Below are positions 1-8,168 of a stretch of DNA of 18,367 bases, piece after piece. The stretch lies in NCBI GenBank assembly GCA_029747585.1, contig JAPEVF010000894.1, positions 1-18,367 of the forward strand. Reading direction: 5' to 3'. The notes beneath the pieces were generated by a model. The model ran no database searches. It had not been told where the DNA came from and was given only the letters and a program-made list of their open reading frames with translations. Positions within the stretch are counted from its first letter, which is position 1; each line of letters begins with the position of its first letter. Position numbers and translations under genes: made by a program. The DNA is from Pleurotus djamor. Its lineage: Eukaryota; Basidiomycota; Agaricomycetes; Agaricales; Pleurotaceae.

Positions 1-693
1 GCATACCACAGCTGTTGCCGCGATTGTTTGTCGAAGACTTGATGCAGCCTATGAAGAAGAAAGATCGTTCAACGCTCATGTTCTTCGTATGCAAGGGCAT
101 AGACGGACATGAACAAACCCGTGATTGGATGTTGGACTCTGTTAACAAGTACGTCGTCGCGCATTATCGTTAAGCTGGCCCTCATTCTCTGGTTCAGAGG
201 ATGCTTCAAGGAAATCTTTTCTTTCACCGACCAGTCGTTTCAACCGAGTATCGCCCGAACCTTCGTAGGGAACTATCTTGTGCAGTCCTATGTCAGATGC
301 TCGCCCTTCCCTGTGTCAATCCCCACCATCCTTGGAGGGTCTCTGTTCTTGGGAGAATCCTCTGACATGGTTCTCATTGCGCGCGATCCGAAAAGGCGAG
401 GACGTATGCTAGCCATGCGTTTCTATTGGGCGCAAGCTAAATCATCGCCATACGGGGTGACTTTGCCAACAATGTGTCCCATTTGTCGGTGTGTTCGATC
501 GCTCAAAATCGAAGTGGTCAAGACCCGAGGCGGTAAACCAAAATTACAAGTCACTTGTAACGCTCCTCTGACGGAAGGTCCATGCAAGTACGCCGACCTT
601 CGGGACATGATTCAAGGGAGACAGTGCGGTCCCAAGACCCAGAGTGGTCAGTGGTTTGTCGAGGCCTACCCAGTTCCCGCGCGTAGAACATAA
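1..693 (+). CDS. 3' part of an unknown protein with a Cys-rich segment (5' end outside window)
   Basis: Two exons join cleanly. The frame open from base 3 (start IPQLLPRLFVEDL) runs to base 148. An intron at 149-197 (49 nt, GTACGT...TTCAG) is removed, and the frame continues from 198 to the TAA at 691-693. The unspliced upstream frame hits a stop at about 177, so splicing is needed. The C-terminal half has CPICRC, then about 35 residues later a second Cys pair (TCNAPL...GPCKY), which could form a small zinc ribbon. The segment around RMLAMRFYWAQAKSSPYGV looks like a globular domain. I do not recognise the family. It resembles the large, repeated, uncharacterised families common in agaricomycete genomes, but that is an impression. 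The start lies left of the window. An ATG at 109 exists but would read through the intron, so I reject it as the true start. Confidence 0.55.
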
Positions 694-949
694 TCTTGCA
701 GCTAGTCAGTCACTCATCACATATCGACTCCGTTTGAGTTTGTACGCACGGCTCTGTCATTACTTTACACTCCTTTGCATAATATACGCGTCCTTCTGCT
801 GAAACGCCTGACATCGTTATAAGCAGCTTGGTTTCATCGATTAGTCGTGTTTTATGTCATTTGGTGGCATTGATCGCGAGACTTCCCGGTGTTTTGAAAA
901 AAAAAANTTATGGGGGACGTCCCTGTTCACGGCTTTCTGCTCTACCAAG

Positions 950-2211
950 ATGTCCAGGATCCGCAACCCAAGTTCGTACTATGGCACAGAGAACATTGCT
1001 GCCTTCCTCAAACAGGCAATGTTAGGCAAGACAGACCCGTGCGTATCCAACAAAGATGTGTTTGTGCGTTCGAGGTTGANGTCGCGAATGGCTAGCGACA
1101 TGCCCGCCCACTGGAGAGGTGTTCGGTTGGAAGAGCTTGCGTCGAATCTAGCTGAGGCCTACGACAATCGCGGTAAGCACAGACCTTCGCCCCATTTCTG
1201 TGAGATGCTGACCTATGACTTCGCTTTCAACAGTGGTGTTACCTGTCACTGCAGAACGTCTTACCAAGGCGACGTTAGGCCAAAGAACTCGTTTACTAGC
1301 TGGTATCGAGCTCGGGGACGTTGCGACTCCGCTGCTTGTGCTCTCTTCAGACGGAATCCCCTTGATCGTATATCTCCCGGCTTTGATGTCTGCTAAGTCT
1401 CAGGTACCGCGTTTCCTTGTACTGAAATTATGACCAACCTGATTGCGACTTTCAGATGNGCTTGGCCCAATCAGTGTCGCAGATTTCGAATATNTTGATG
1501 AAACCACTCACAGATAAGAAGCGTTCACAACTGTGGAGGACCGCTCCGAAGCATTTTGCCCAGCCAGGTCGGAGTCTGTCCGTCGTAGGGGCGGAGACCT
1601 TCTCACCGGGTTGGTATACTCGATTCAGCAAGGTGAGACGCCAGCGGCTGGTCGTGACACATATATTTATGTCCTCTATACAGCGGGTTCATCCACCGAA
1701 GCCGTCGAGATCGTTGCGTATCAAGAAAAACGTAGAGCCGGTTGGTTCATGGTTGAAGCATCTCCGTGGATTGTTCACAATTGGCGATGTCTTATTGTCG
1801 CTGTTCCATTCACAGTCTTATAGACATGGTCAGCGTACAATCCATGCACTGAAGAGCTCTGACGACGACTCAACTGCGTACTGGGCCAAGCGATGGCCTT
1901 CTGCGTTTTCATGCCTGTCGGTGTTGGCAAATCGTCGTAGCCGTTTGCACGTCGATGGTAAAGGGGATGTCAACCAGTTTGATATGCTCTTCAACACGGG
2001 TACTGCGGACACGGTTATACGACTTCGTCAACTTGGAGCCATCTTTGCGTACCCACCTGGTGCTGCTATGATGTTTTCAGGGTGCGTCTTCGAGCATGAC
2101 TCGCCTGGATGGTTTGAGGGAGAGCGGGTGGGGTTTGTGCTTCACATGCGTCCAGAGGTTGTCGATAGGTATAACGATGTTTCTGTTTCTCTCCCTGTTT
2201 CGCTTCTGTAG
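950..2211 (+). CDS. 2OG-Fe(II) oxygenase, fungal TET/JBP-like type possible
   Basis: Four exons: 950-1172, 1234-1403, 1456-1632 and 1684-2211. Introns are 61, 52 and 51 nt with GTAAGC/CAG, GTACCG/CAG and GTGAGA/CAG ends, and all joins keep frame (365 aa). The C-terminal third carries the double-stranded beta-helix dioxygenase signature: H279-V-D281 in RLHVDGKG, distal H328 in FEHDSPGW, and R338 in GERVGF. The ~49-residue H-to-H spacing, the R ten residues later, and the strand AYPPGAAMMFSG before the second H all fit 2-oxoglutarate/Fe(II) oxygenases. Proteins of this build are abundant in agaricomycetes, and some belong to the TET/JBP class that oxidises 5-methylcytosine. I cannot tell a nucleic-acid from another substrate by eye. 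The third intron is a multiple of 3 without a stop, so its retention would also give an open frame. Three N bases lie in exons (1080, 1459, 1494). The start is uncertain; an in-frame ATG at 854 sits before an A-run with an N at 907. Confidence 0.72.
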
Positions 2212-2601
2212 TAGAGGATGAGCATCGACTCATCTTATTACAAATTGATGGACCACACCTTCAACTTCAACTAGGATGTATCTCATTGGTCATCTCGCAG
2301 GGTTTCAGGCACGGAATACTTCTCCAATGACTATTTAAGATATGTTAAGTTCACTCTAAGTGCCAACNACGTGCACGCTTATGGAATCTCACAATACGAC
2401 CGTGCCCAACATCGAAGATTGGGAAAAGGCTCTCATTAGCGCCGCCAGGGGCTATGTACACTTCCAACTCGGATACAGCCGAGTCCACATGGACTCTCGC
2501 AAAATGCCGAGTTGGAAATGGTCAGGTGGCGCACGGTCCCGCACGGAACCTTTTTCCTCTTTTGATCCCGCACTTCCATCTTCGGTGTAAGCGTTTGCAA
2601 T
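2212..2601. other. Intergenic, 2OG oxygenase to Spt5-like gene
   Basis: No convincing gene. A short open stretch from an ATG at 2381 (MESHNTTVPNIEDWEKAL...) ends at 2590. It has no splice partner that I can support and contains the nested palindrome listed separately. It probably holds the 3' end of the upstream transcript and the promoter of the next gene. Confidence 0.4.
2462..2517. repeat. Nested palindromes upstream of the Spt5-like gene
   Basis: Outer arms TTCCAACTCGG (2462-2472) and CCGAGTTGGAA (2507-2517) are perfect 11-bp inverted repeats. Inside them, GAGTCC (2481-2486) and GGACTC (2491-2496) pair across ACAT. ACTCGG (2467-2472) can alternatively pair with CCGAGT (2479-2484). The stretch can therefore fold in at least two mutually exclusive ways. 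Confidence 0.75.
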
Positions 2602-3823
2602 ATGAGCGTCGCCAACGCACACTATAAGAGATATCAAGATGTAAGCTGTAAGGGAGGGAGTAGTATTAGACGTTCCTAAAATAAAAGACTCAAAAGATTC
2701 GACAATTCCTCGATATAGAGGCTCAAATTGATCCGTCCGACGACGATGAAGACGATGAAGTCCCAGAAAGAGGTGTGTCTCAATTGACCGATGATGAGAC
2801 CTGTGACTTACTGTCCACATCGATTCAATAGACTTTCTCGACGATCGTGGCGACGACGAAGCACCTACCCGTCCCATTCGGTCGTCGCCAATTCTGGATC
2901 CTGAGGCTGAACATGCTGCCAACGAAGCATCTGCCACCGCCATACGCATGCGACATCGACGCATAGAACCACCTCGCAATGCGCCGAGCAGCGCCGTTTT
3001 TGCTGAAACATGGTCCGTCGAGTCCGGGTGGGAGGCAGGTATCAGCTTTATGCCGTCGCTCACAGATCCAGAGTTGTGGCAGGTCGATGTCCAGGTGAAT
3101 ACCATTTCATGATTTCATGGTTGTATTTCTCGTATTTATGACAACCAGGAGGGCAAGGAGGTGGAGACTGTGGCTCTCATACTCAGTCAAGCAATGGAGA
3201 GAGATATCCCGTTGCAGAGCGCTTTTCAAAGAGACCACATACCCGGCGCAGTGTACATCGAGGGCCCGTATAGCGACTGCATCCGCGCCATTGAAAATCT
3301 CAGCACAGTTCGCCTACGACGACGTCAAATCAAAAGCCTCATTCAGATTGTGGATGTTGCCGATAGAGTGTCTCTCCTGCACCTTGCCCCGGCGCCAACA
3401 GTTCGACCATCTACGTTGGTTCGCATTCGCAACCAAAGTCTAAATCGCAACGATGTCGCTTTCGTCAACGCTGTGAACGGACACACCGCAGAGCTCTTCT
3501 CGGTCTATCGTTCCAGGTCATCCTCACCACAGCAAACCCTGGCAATGGATGTGCGTCCTGGTCAGGCCAATGGCCTGGTTTCTCGGCCCAAAAATGTCAG
3601 GCGTAAATTTGTAGAGGGCCTCCGAATTCACAGCATCCCCCTACATCTCTTGCAGACCACTTTTGTCAACCCCACCAGTGCGGAGCTTGACGCTCTCTCT
3701 ACATCCCCGTTATTCGACGCCGAATTGTTGGCTGGGGAATTGCTTTCTGCTGAGCATGATAATTCGGAGGCATCACAGCGATTCACTCAGGCCATCATAC
3801 GCGCTCGCAAATCCCTTATATAA
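2602..3823 (+). CDS. Truncated Spt5-like protein (NGN plus one KOW-like segment)
   Basis: Spt5 is the conserved RNA polymerase II elongation factor. This looks like a shortened paralogue. Exons: 2602-2640, ~2697-2772 (or 2688), 2832-3094, 3149-3823. Introns carry GTAAGC, GTGTGT and GTGAAT donors and all joins keep frame, giving about 350 aa. The order of features matches the front of Spt5: RQFLDIEAQ followed by an acidic run, DFLDDRGDDE (compare the Spt5 DFIDD region), then PELWQVDVQ-EGKEVETVAL...VYIEGPYSDCIRAIENL, which reads as an NGN domain (about residues 118-206). RPSTLVRIRNQSLNRNDVAFV resembles a KOW repeat. GLRIHS...FVNPTSAELDAL resembles the stretch after KOW1. The frame then stops, so the later KOWs and the C-terminal repeat region of full-length Spt5 (roughly 1000 aa) are absent. 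The first exon and start are the weakest parts. The NGN and KOW calls are by resemblance, not by search. Confidence 0.72.
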
Positions 3824-3825
3824 GG

Positions 3826-3854
3826 TTCGCGACCTAGGTTGGGCTAGGTGCGAA
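3826..3854. repeat. Hairpin directly after the Spt5-like stop codon
   Basis: TTCGCGACCTAG (3826-3837) pairs with CTAGGTGCGAA (3844-3854) with one bulged base and a loop of about 6 nt. It begins three bases after the TAA at 3821-3823. It may be the edge of a mobile-element remnant, because the sequence to its right is repeat-rich. Confidence 0.65.
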
Positions 3855-3925
3855 ATGCGGGTTCGAGGGTCTCAAGGGACGAGGTACCCCGTGGGAGTGG
3901 TGGTGGTTGGTGGTTAAGGTGAGAA

Positions 3926-4449
3926 CGCGAGCTCAAGCGCGAGAGCGCGAGCGCTTCAAGATGGGGGGAAACCCTTCGCGGGAGTGTATTGGGTGCGCGA
4001 GAGTTTGTAGGTAGGTACAATCGAGTCTTCTACATGTGGCATAGGCATAAAACATATAAATACAATGAATGAGGTGGCATAGGCAGGAGAAATGGAAGAT
4101 AAGCATAGGAAGAAAGACTAAATAGTGTACTAAAGCTAGTACAGACTAAAATAGCCTGTCTTGAGTCATAAGAGCATAATGTGGTGGAAACGCGAGGTAA
4201 CGCGAGGATAGCGCGAGGGGGAGAGGTGAAACGCGAGGAACTGACACGATTCAGGAGCGAAAAGGGGGCAACCCCTTACACCTCCCTGGTACTCAAGTAG
4301 AGTTGAGCCTCCGTGCTCAACAGTACCAAGGTAGCAGAACAGCAAGAGAATCAATACGCGAGGTGGGATCGAGGAGATAGGGGATGGTGTGGTGAGCAGT
4401 GATGATGGGATCGAGTGGGCTGCAAGCTCAAGCGCGAGAACGCGAGCGC
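3926..4449. repeat. CGCGAG word cluster with a 25-bp near-perfect direct repeat
   Basis: The hexamer CGCGAG occurs 11 times on the + strand, at 3926, 3938, 3946, 3996, 4191, 4201, 4212, 4232, 4357, 4433 and 4441. A 25-bp stretch starting AGCTCAAGCGCGAGA is present at 3930-3954 and 4425-4449 with one mismatch. The rest of 3824-4789 shows no credible gene; the open frames there on the - strand are low-complexity and unsupported. It may be the non-coding end of the Gag-bearing retroelement on the - strand, but I found no matching long terminal repeat on the other side of gag. Confidence 0.7.
4288..4327. repeat. Two-tier hairpin
   Basis: GGTACT (4288-4293) pairs with AGTACC (4322-4327). Within it, GTTGAG (4302-4307) pairs with CTCAAC (4316-4321) across an 8-nt loop. 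The outer arms extend by one pair (TGGTACT/AGTACCA). It lies within the CGCGAG cluster, downstream of gag on the - strand. Confidence 0.7.
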
Positions 4450-4789
4450 AAACGTAGACGGGGATTGAGATATATTTGATAATGATGTGGGGCCGCTCGC
4501 AGGCTCGGTGCGTTGTAACGCAGGTGCAAGCAATGATGATCGATGATAATCTTGAATTCTCTTGATAAAAACACGCTTTCGCAAGTAGGCAAAATAGGGC
4601 CGATCGGAGTCGGTGATAGATGTCGCAATATAGAAATCCTCGTCGGGATAGATGTCGCAAGAAAGAAGCAATGAAAAGCCAATGCAAGAATCTCGATAGA
4701 AATGATAAACTCGCCGCGGTGCGAGGACGATAAGACTCGATGACAAGGGAAAGGGATGGTGACGGTGGATGCAAATATCCTGGATGCTT

Positions 4790-5506
4790 CTAGTACACGG
4801 TTGACGGAAGCGATGCAATGAAGGTCTCGACGAGGGCACTGAGCTTTGCAATCTCCAATTGAGACAATGGTAAAGAGGCGGAGGAGGAGGTAGATGGGGA
4901 TAAGGTTGGACTTGGTAAGCCTTGAATGGATGATGACGAGGTCGCGGGACCGCCAGCAAGGATGAATTCGGCTGCGTCGCGAAGCTGCGAGAGGGAATAG
5001 GGCGAGTTGGGGTGATGATCGCGAAGGGTGATGAGGAGACGATGACGGATTTGTTCCCGAAGCGCAGGGTCACAGCCAACAAGGAAAATGGCACCAATAT
5101 CTATCTCCGACACTAATCCTCGACTAGTGAGAGCGTTTGCGACTACCATAAACTCGCGTTGGTACTCTCCGAAGTCCAAAGGTCCCTGCATAGGGGTCCT
5201 AGCTCGACGCTTGGCGATCTCAATAAGATCATTCCGCGCGTATCGCGTTCCGTTCAAGGAACCGGGATAGAGCTGGTAGACAGCTGTCTTGAATGAATCC
5301 CAGTCGCAATCCTCGGCAAGAACACAAGTCTTGAAGAGATGATAGTCGGAGGTACTGAGGTAGCTGAGGCACGCGTCAATCTTGTCCGCGTCGCGAGAGC
5401 CAGACGGCGCGAGGTACTCGATGCGGTCAAGGTATGTAAGGGGACACTCAATTCCAACCCCTAACCCCTCTGTTTCCACCTCCCTACAGGTTTCTCCGCC
5501 CACCAT
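4790..5506 (-). CDS. Retrotransposon Gag-like protein, truncated before any zinc knuckle
   Basis: The frame begins at an ATG at 5504-5506 and ends at a TAG at 4790 (238 aa). The core reads DADKIDACLSYLSTSDYHLF, then CDWDSFKTAVYQLYPGS, LIEIAKRR, LDFGEYQREFMVVANAL, IFLVGCDPALREQIRHRLL and YSLSQLRDAAEFILAG. This matches the capsid-like Gag domain of basidiomycete LTR retrotransposons, which package element RNA. A Ser/Pro-rich linker and a final helix (LSQLEIAKLSALVETFIASL) follow, and then the frame stops. No CCHC knuckle, protease, reverse transcriptase or integrase is seen downstream. It is either a decayed fragment, a gag-only non-autonomous element, or a co-opted Gag. The N-terminal 40 residues are uncertain because an upstream exon could exist. 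Confidence 0.68.
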   Translation of the reverse strand: MVGGETCREVETEGLGVGIECPLTYLDRIEYLAPSGSRDADKIDACLSYLSTSDYHLFKTCVLAEDCDWDSFKTAVYQLYPGSLNGTRYARNDLIEIAKRRARTPMQGPLDFGEYQREFMVVANALTSRGLVSEIDIGAIFLVGCDPALREQIRHRLLITLRDHHPNSPYSLSQLRDAAEFILAGGPATSSSSIQGLPSPTLSPSTSSSASLPLSQLEIAKLSALVETFIASLPSTVY

Positions 5507-5514
5507 CGCTGTCA

Positions 5515-5956
5515 CGAATCCCNGGTCGAATCCCGAATCCCGGTGCGAATGCCATTCGCACCACGCGCGCTCCCATCACCATCCTTCGTCGCCCAACCCC
5601 ACTTCCCTAAGTGACCGTAACAATCTTCTGAGTGTTGCAGGAGGTAGTATACACCTATACTATTATCCTCCTGCAAGGGCTTTCCTTAATCTACAACACC
5701 CCAGGAGATATGCCCATCACAAGTTGCCAACCTCGAACCCCGGTCGAACCTCGCCACCCTTCGGACTTGTACATTTGTATATTTGTACACATGTCGAATC
5801 CCGGACGAATCCCGAACCCCGCTGTATTCGTCATTTCGGGATTCACCAATCCCTCACTCCTTTCCCTTCCTCTCTGTTCCCTCTTTCTCACTTTCCTTTT
5901 CTTCATTCGTTCGTTACAAGTCGAATCCCGTACGAACGCCGTTCACTCGGGATTCG
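5515..5956. repeat. Dispersed CGAATCCCG words, direct and inverted
   Basis: CGAATCCC(G) occurs at 5515 (with an N), 5527, 5534, 5795, 5806 and 5922. Inverted CGGGATTC copies are at 5837 and 5948. A perfect small palindrome (GCGAATGCCATTCGC) follows the first group. No gene is supported in 5507-6133. Pyrimidine-rich tracts (about 5850-5905) and the hairpins listed separately fill the rest. Confidence 0.65.
5635..5676. repeat. 10-bp-arm hairpin
   Basis: TTGCAGGAGG (5635-5644) is the exact reverse complement of CCTCCTGCAA (5667-5676). AGTATA and TATACT can pair inside as well, giving a long stem with a short loop. Confidence 0.75.
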
Positions 5957-6055
5957 GTACTATTGTGTGCTCTACAGCATTGCTGTAGAACACATGTTAC
6001 CTTACATCTTACTTATAATTATTATGTACTGTCCATAGTTAGTATATAGAGCCGC

Positions 6056-6169
6056 CCTAGGTGGGTGGGAATCCTTAGCCTTTTCTCTTCGGATTCCCTC
6101 CACCTAGGTGAGTAGGTACTTGGCTATTCCTAGCTATTACTAATATACTTCGGATTCCCTCCACCTAGG
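6056..6169. repeat. 22-bp direct repeat with an inverted third copy
   Basis: The 22-mer beginning CTTCGGATTCCCTCC is exact at 6087-6108 and 6148-6169. Its GGATTCCCTCCACCTAGG part is also present, inverted and with about two differences, at 6056-6074, so the first pair can form a hairpin. It resembles the repeated ends of a small mobile element, but the family is unknown. Confidence 0.7.
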
Positions 6170-7072
6170 AGTTCCCCTGAGCCCCTCTTGGAGTTGCCCT
6201 TACACCTCATCACTCAACAAGACCCCGACGCGCCGCTGGATCCACCCAACACCCAACGACCACCCCAACCAGTATTGGAAGGTGTATCACAACCATCTGG
6301 GGCCTCTCAAGTAGCACTTCCACCCCACTCTAAACTCCCTCCTTTGTGCTCTAATTCCCTACGGGAAGGCCCAGCCGCTCNCTGGGTAACAGTTCCCTCC
6401 ATGACACAGCACGAATCCCGTGATCCATTAGCTGCTGTTCAAGGCCAGCCCTTATCGCCTCGACCCCCTCTTTCATCTCATATACCGTTACATACACCAT
6501 CTCTTTCCTTGCAAGTACCTCCCTCTACGTCGCAACAAGGTGATGGTGTACACACCATTGACACGAACGGCACCGCATCTCATATTCCTTTGCATACGTC
6601 ATCTCCTCCCTTGCAGGCACATCGCCCTACGTTGCAGGATGTATCGTCCGAATCTTCCACACTCCCCACCACGCCGCCCGATGTCTCTGTGCCTGTCTCA
6701 CAACAAGGTGATGACGTACACGACATTGACATGAGCAGCACCCTGCCCCGTATTCCTTCCCATGTACCATCTCTTTCCTTGGAAGCACCCCATCCCACTC
6801 TGCCTAGTACCTCCTTGTCTGCTCCCAGTGGACAACCAGATGCACCCCTTTCGCCGCGCTCACCACCCGATGATGTTGATTCAACCACCAGTGAAGGGCA
6901 CGACGTCGAGACACACGATGCTTCACCTACATCGGAATTATCTACTCCCCCTAATTCGCCGAAGCCACCCCCAGCACCACGCCGATCCAACCGGGCGAAG
7001 AACAATGGGGCGGTCAATTTGGCACGAAAAAAAAAAGTGATGTCTTCTGTCATCTCCGCTTTCTTGATATGA
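6134..7072 (+). CDS. Pro/Ser/Thr-rich open frame with internal repeats (partial or single exon)
   Basis: The frame is open from just after a TAG at 6131-6133 to the TGA at 7070-7072, about 312 codons, with its first ATG only at 6401. It may therefore be a 3' exon or a fragment. A splice acceptor is possible near 6166-6168 (ACCTAG). Composition is strongly Pro/Ser/Thr-rich and probably disordered. A block starting SHIPLHTPSLSLQ recurs near SHIPLHTSSPPLQ and RIPSHVPSLSLE, alternating with SQQGDGVHTID and SQQGDDVHDID, which makes about 2.5 degenerate repeats. The end is basic: PRRSNRAKNNG...ARKKK, a possible nuclear signal. PRRSNR-like motifs also occur between integrase and reverse transcriptase in Ty1/copia polyproteins, so an element remnant is an alternative. 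The fold-back element begins 20 bp after the stop codon. One N lies at 6381. Confidence 0.4.
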   Translation, partial: LLLIYFGFPPPRSSPEPLLELPLHLITQQDPDAPLDPPNTQRPPQPVLEGVSQPSGASQVALPPHSKLPPLCSNSLREGPAAXWVTVPSMTQHESRDPLAAVQGQPLSPRPPLSSHIPLHTPSLSLQVPPSTSQQGDGVHTIDTNGTASHIPLHTSSPPLQAHRPTLQDVSSESSTLPTTPPDVSVPVSQQGDDVHDIDMSSTLPRIPSHVPSLSLEAPHPTLPSTSLSAPSGQPDAPLSPRSPPDDVDSTTSEGHDVETHDASPTSELSTPPNSPKPPPAPRRSNRAKNNGAVNLARKKKVMSSVISAFLI

Positions 7073-7085
7073 GTTATCTATGCTT

Positions 7086-7092
7086 GCTCTAT
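7086..7092. repeat. Left target-site duplication GCTCTAT
   Basis: GCTCTAT directly precedes the first base of the left terminal inverted repeat (C at 7093). The same 7 bases directly follow the last base of the right repeat at 10205-10211. Confidence 0.85.
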
Positions 7093-7481
7093 CAGTAATA
7101 CTGGATGGAATAGTTACTTTAAACCACAAAAGTGCAAAAAACGTAGTCGACTTTAAGCCATGTACTCATGGAAATGCTTAAAGTCACTCTAAACAACTAA
7201 AAACAGAGTATGACTGTAAACCACAGAATTATTAATAGTGACTATGAGCCTTTGAATATATAGTTACTGGGAGCCCTAAACAGACCATTTACTGGCAGTT
7301 ACTGTAAGGTACCAAAATCTCTGTAGTTACTTTTAATAGATCTTCTTATAGTTACTTTAAGCAAGGTTTCAACCTAACAGAATCTTGCAGTAACTTTAAA
7401 GCCATTTATTTACAGTTACTTTCAGCCATGTAAGTATTTATAGTAGCTGGGAATACAGGTGCTTAAAGTGACTTTAAAGCA
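7093..7481 (+). repeat. Left terminal inverted repeat, 389 bp
   Basis: Compared line by line with the reverse complement of 9816-10204, I find no mismatch over 389 bp. The first 11 bases (CAGTAATACTG) are themselves a palindrome. Short near-palindromic GTNAC-centred motifs recur at spacings of 33, 36, 27, 30, 25, 35, 28, 25, 39, 25, 28 and 25 bp. Confidence 0.92.
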
Positions 7482-8168
7482 TCAGCATGCTTAGAGTAAC
7501 TATGACATTGAAGGAGCCAACCTCCAATGCTGTTACTTCAAAGTCACTATCAATCCTTGTTTGCTTAAGGTGACTGTAAACATGTATTTGTCCGGTTTTC
7601 CTGCCTATTTTTAAAGTAACTTTAAGCCAACATCTGCTTATAGTAACTATCTGCTGATAATATCTGCTGCCTTCATAGTTACTTTAGAGTAAAAAAAATT
7701 CTTAGAGTCACTTTAACTGTAGATACGCCTATTCCAAATGCTACTACTTCAAAGTTACTATCAAGTATTGCTTGCTTATAGTAACTTTAAATGTGCATTT
7801 CCGGTGATCATGCACTTGTTAAAAGTGACTTTAAGCCCAGCTAAACTCATAGTAACTATCTACTTATAGTAGCCACTCTATTTGCAGTTACTTTAAACCA
7901 AGAAATTTTTTACAGTTACTATGAGAGTATAAAAGGCTACTCCAATGATTCTTACTTAAAAGTCACTATAAAGTGTTGTTTGCTTATAGTCACTTTAAAG
8001 CCATACTTTTCCGGGTTTTTCTGCTTGCTTAAAGTAACTTTAAAGTAGGAAATACTTATAGTAACTATTGGCTTATAATATTTACTGTTTTCACAGTTAC
8101 TATAATTCAATCAAATCCTCATTGTTGCTTTATGCTTATAATTTTAGCTGGCTTAAAGTTACTATAAC
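7482..8168 (+). repeat. Left inner arm: three ~208-bp satellite units
   Basis: Landmarks recur at a constant period. CCAATG/CCAAATG followed by a TTACTT block lies near 7524, 7733 and 7944. TCCGG lies at 7591, 7800 and 8010, so the intervals are 209 and 210. Each unit contains about six GTNAC-centred motifs. Units are roughly 70-80% alike by eye. Relative to the right arm, this side lacks 52 bp just inside the perfect repeat, between two ACTTTAAAGCA copies. Confidence 0.8.

Noticed and set aside
2452..3105. 217-codon frame on the - strand
   Set aside because: It is the antisense of the Spt5-like exons, crosses their splice sites, and encodes low-complexity Ser/Arg-rich sequence without domain features.
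3850..3880. GGGTTCGAGG, like a tRNA T-arm
   Set aside because: No acceptor stem, D-arm or anticodon arm can be placed around it.
4166..5097. Long - strand frames (4166-4774, 4351-5097) near gag
   Set aside because: Composition is Ser/Pro/Leu/Arg-rich noise from CGCGAG repeats; one overlaps gag in another frame. No motif and no splice support.
5382..6049. + strand frames of up to 218 codons
   Set aside because: Part is antisense to gag and the rest runs through CGAATCCCG repeats and pyrimidine tracts. No domain-like features.
3824..6133. A complete LTR retrotransposon around gag
   Set aside because: I looked for a long direct repeat on both sides and found only short words, and no pol region lies between gag and the left repeats.
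6134..7072. Firm call as a Ty1/copia polyprotein fragment on the basis of PRRSNR
   Set aside because: The motif is too short. No integrase or reverse transcriptase sequence flanks it and the frame stops right after.
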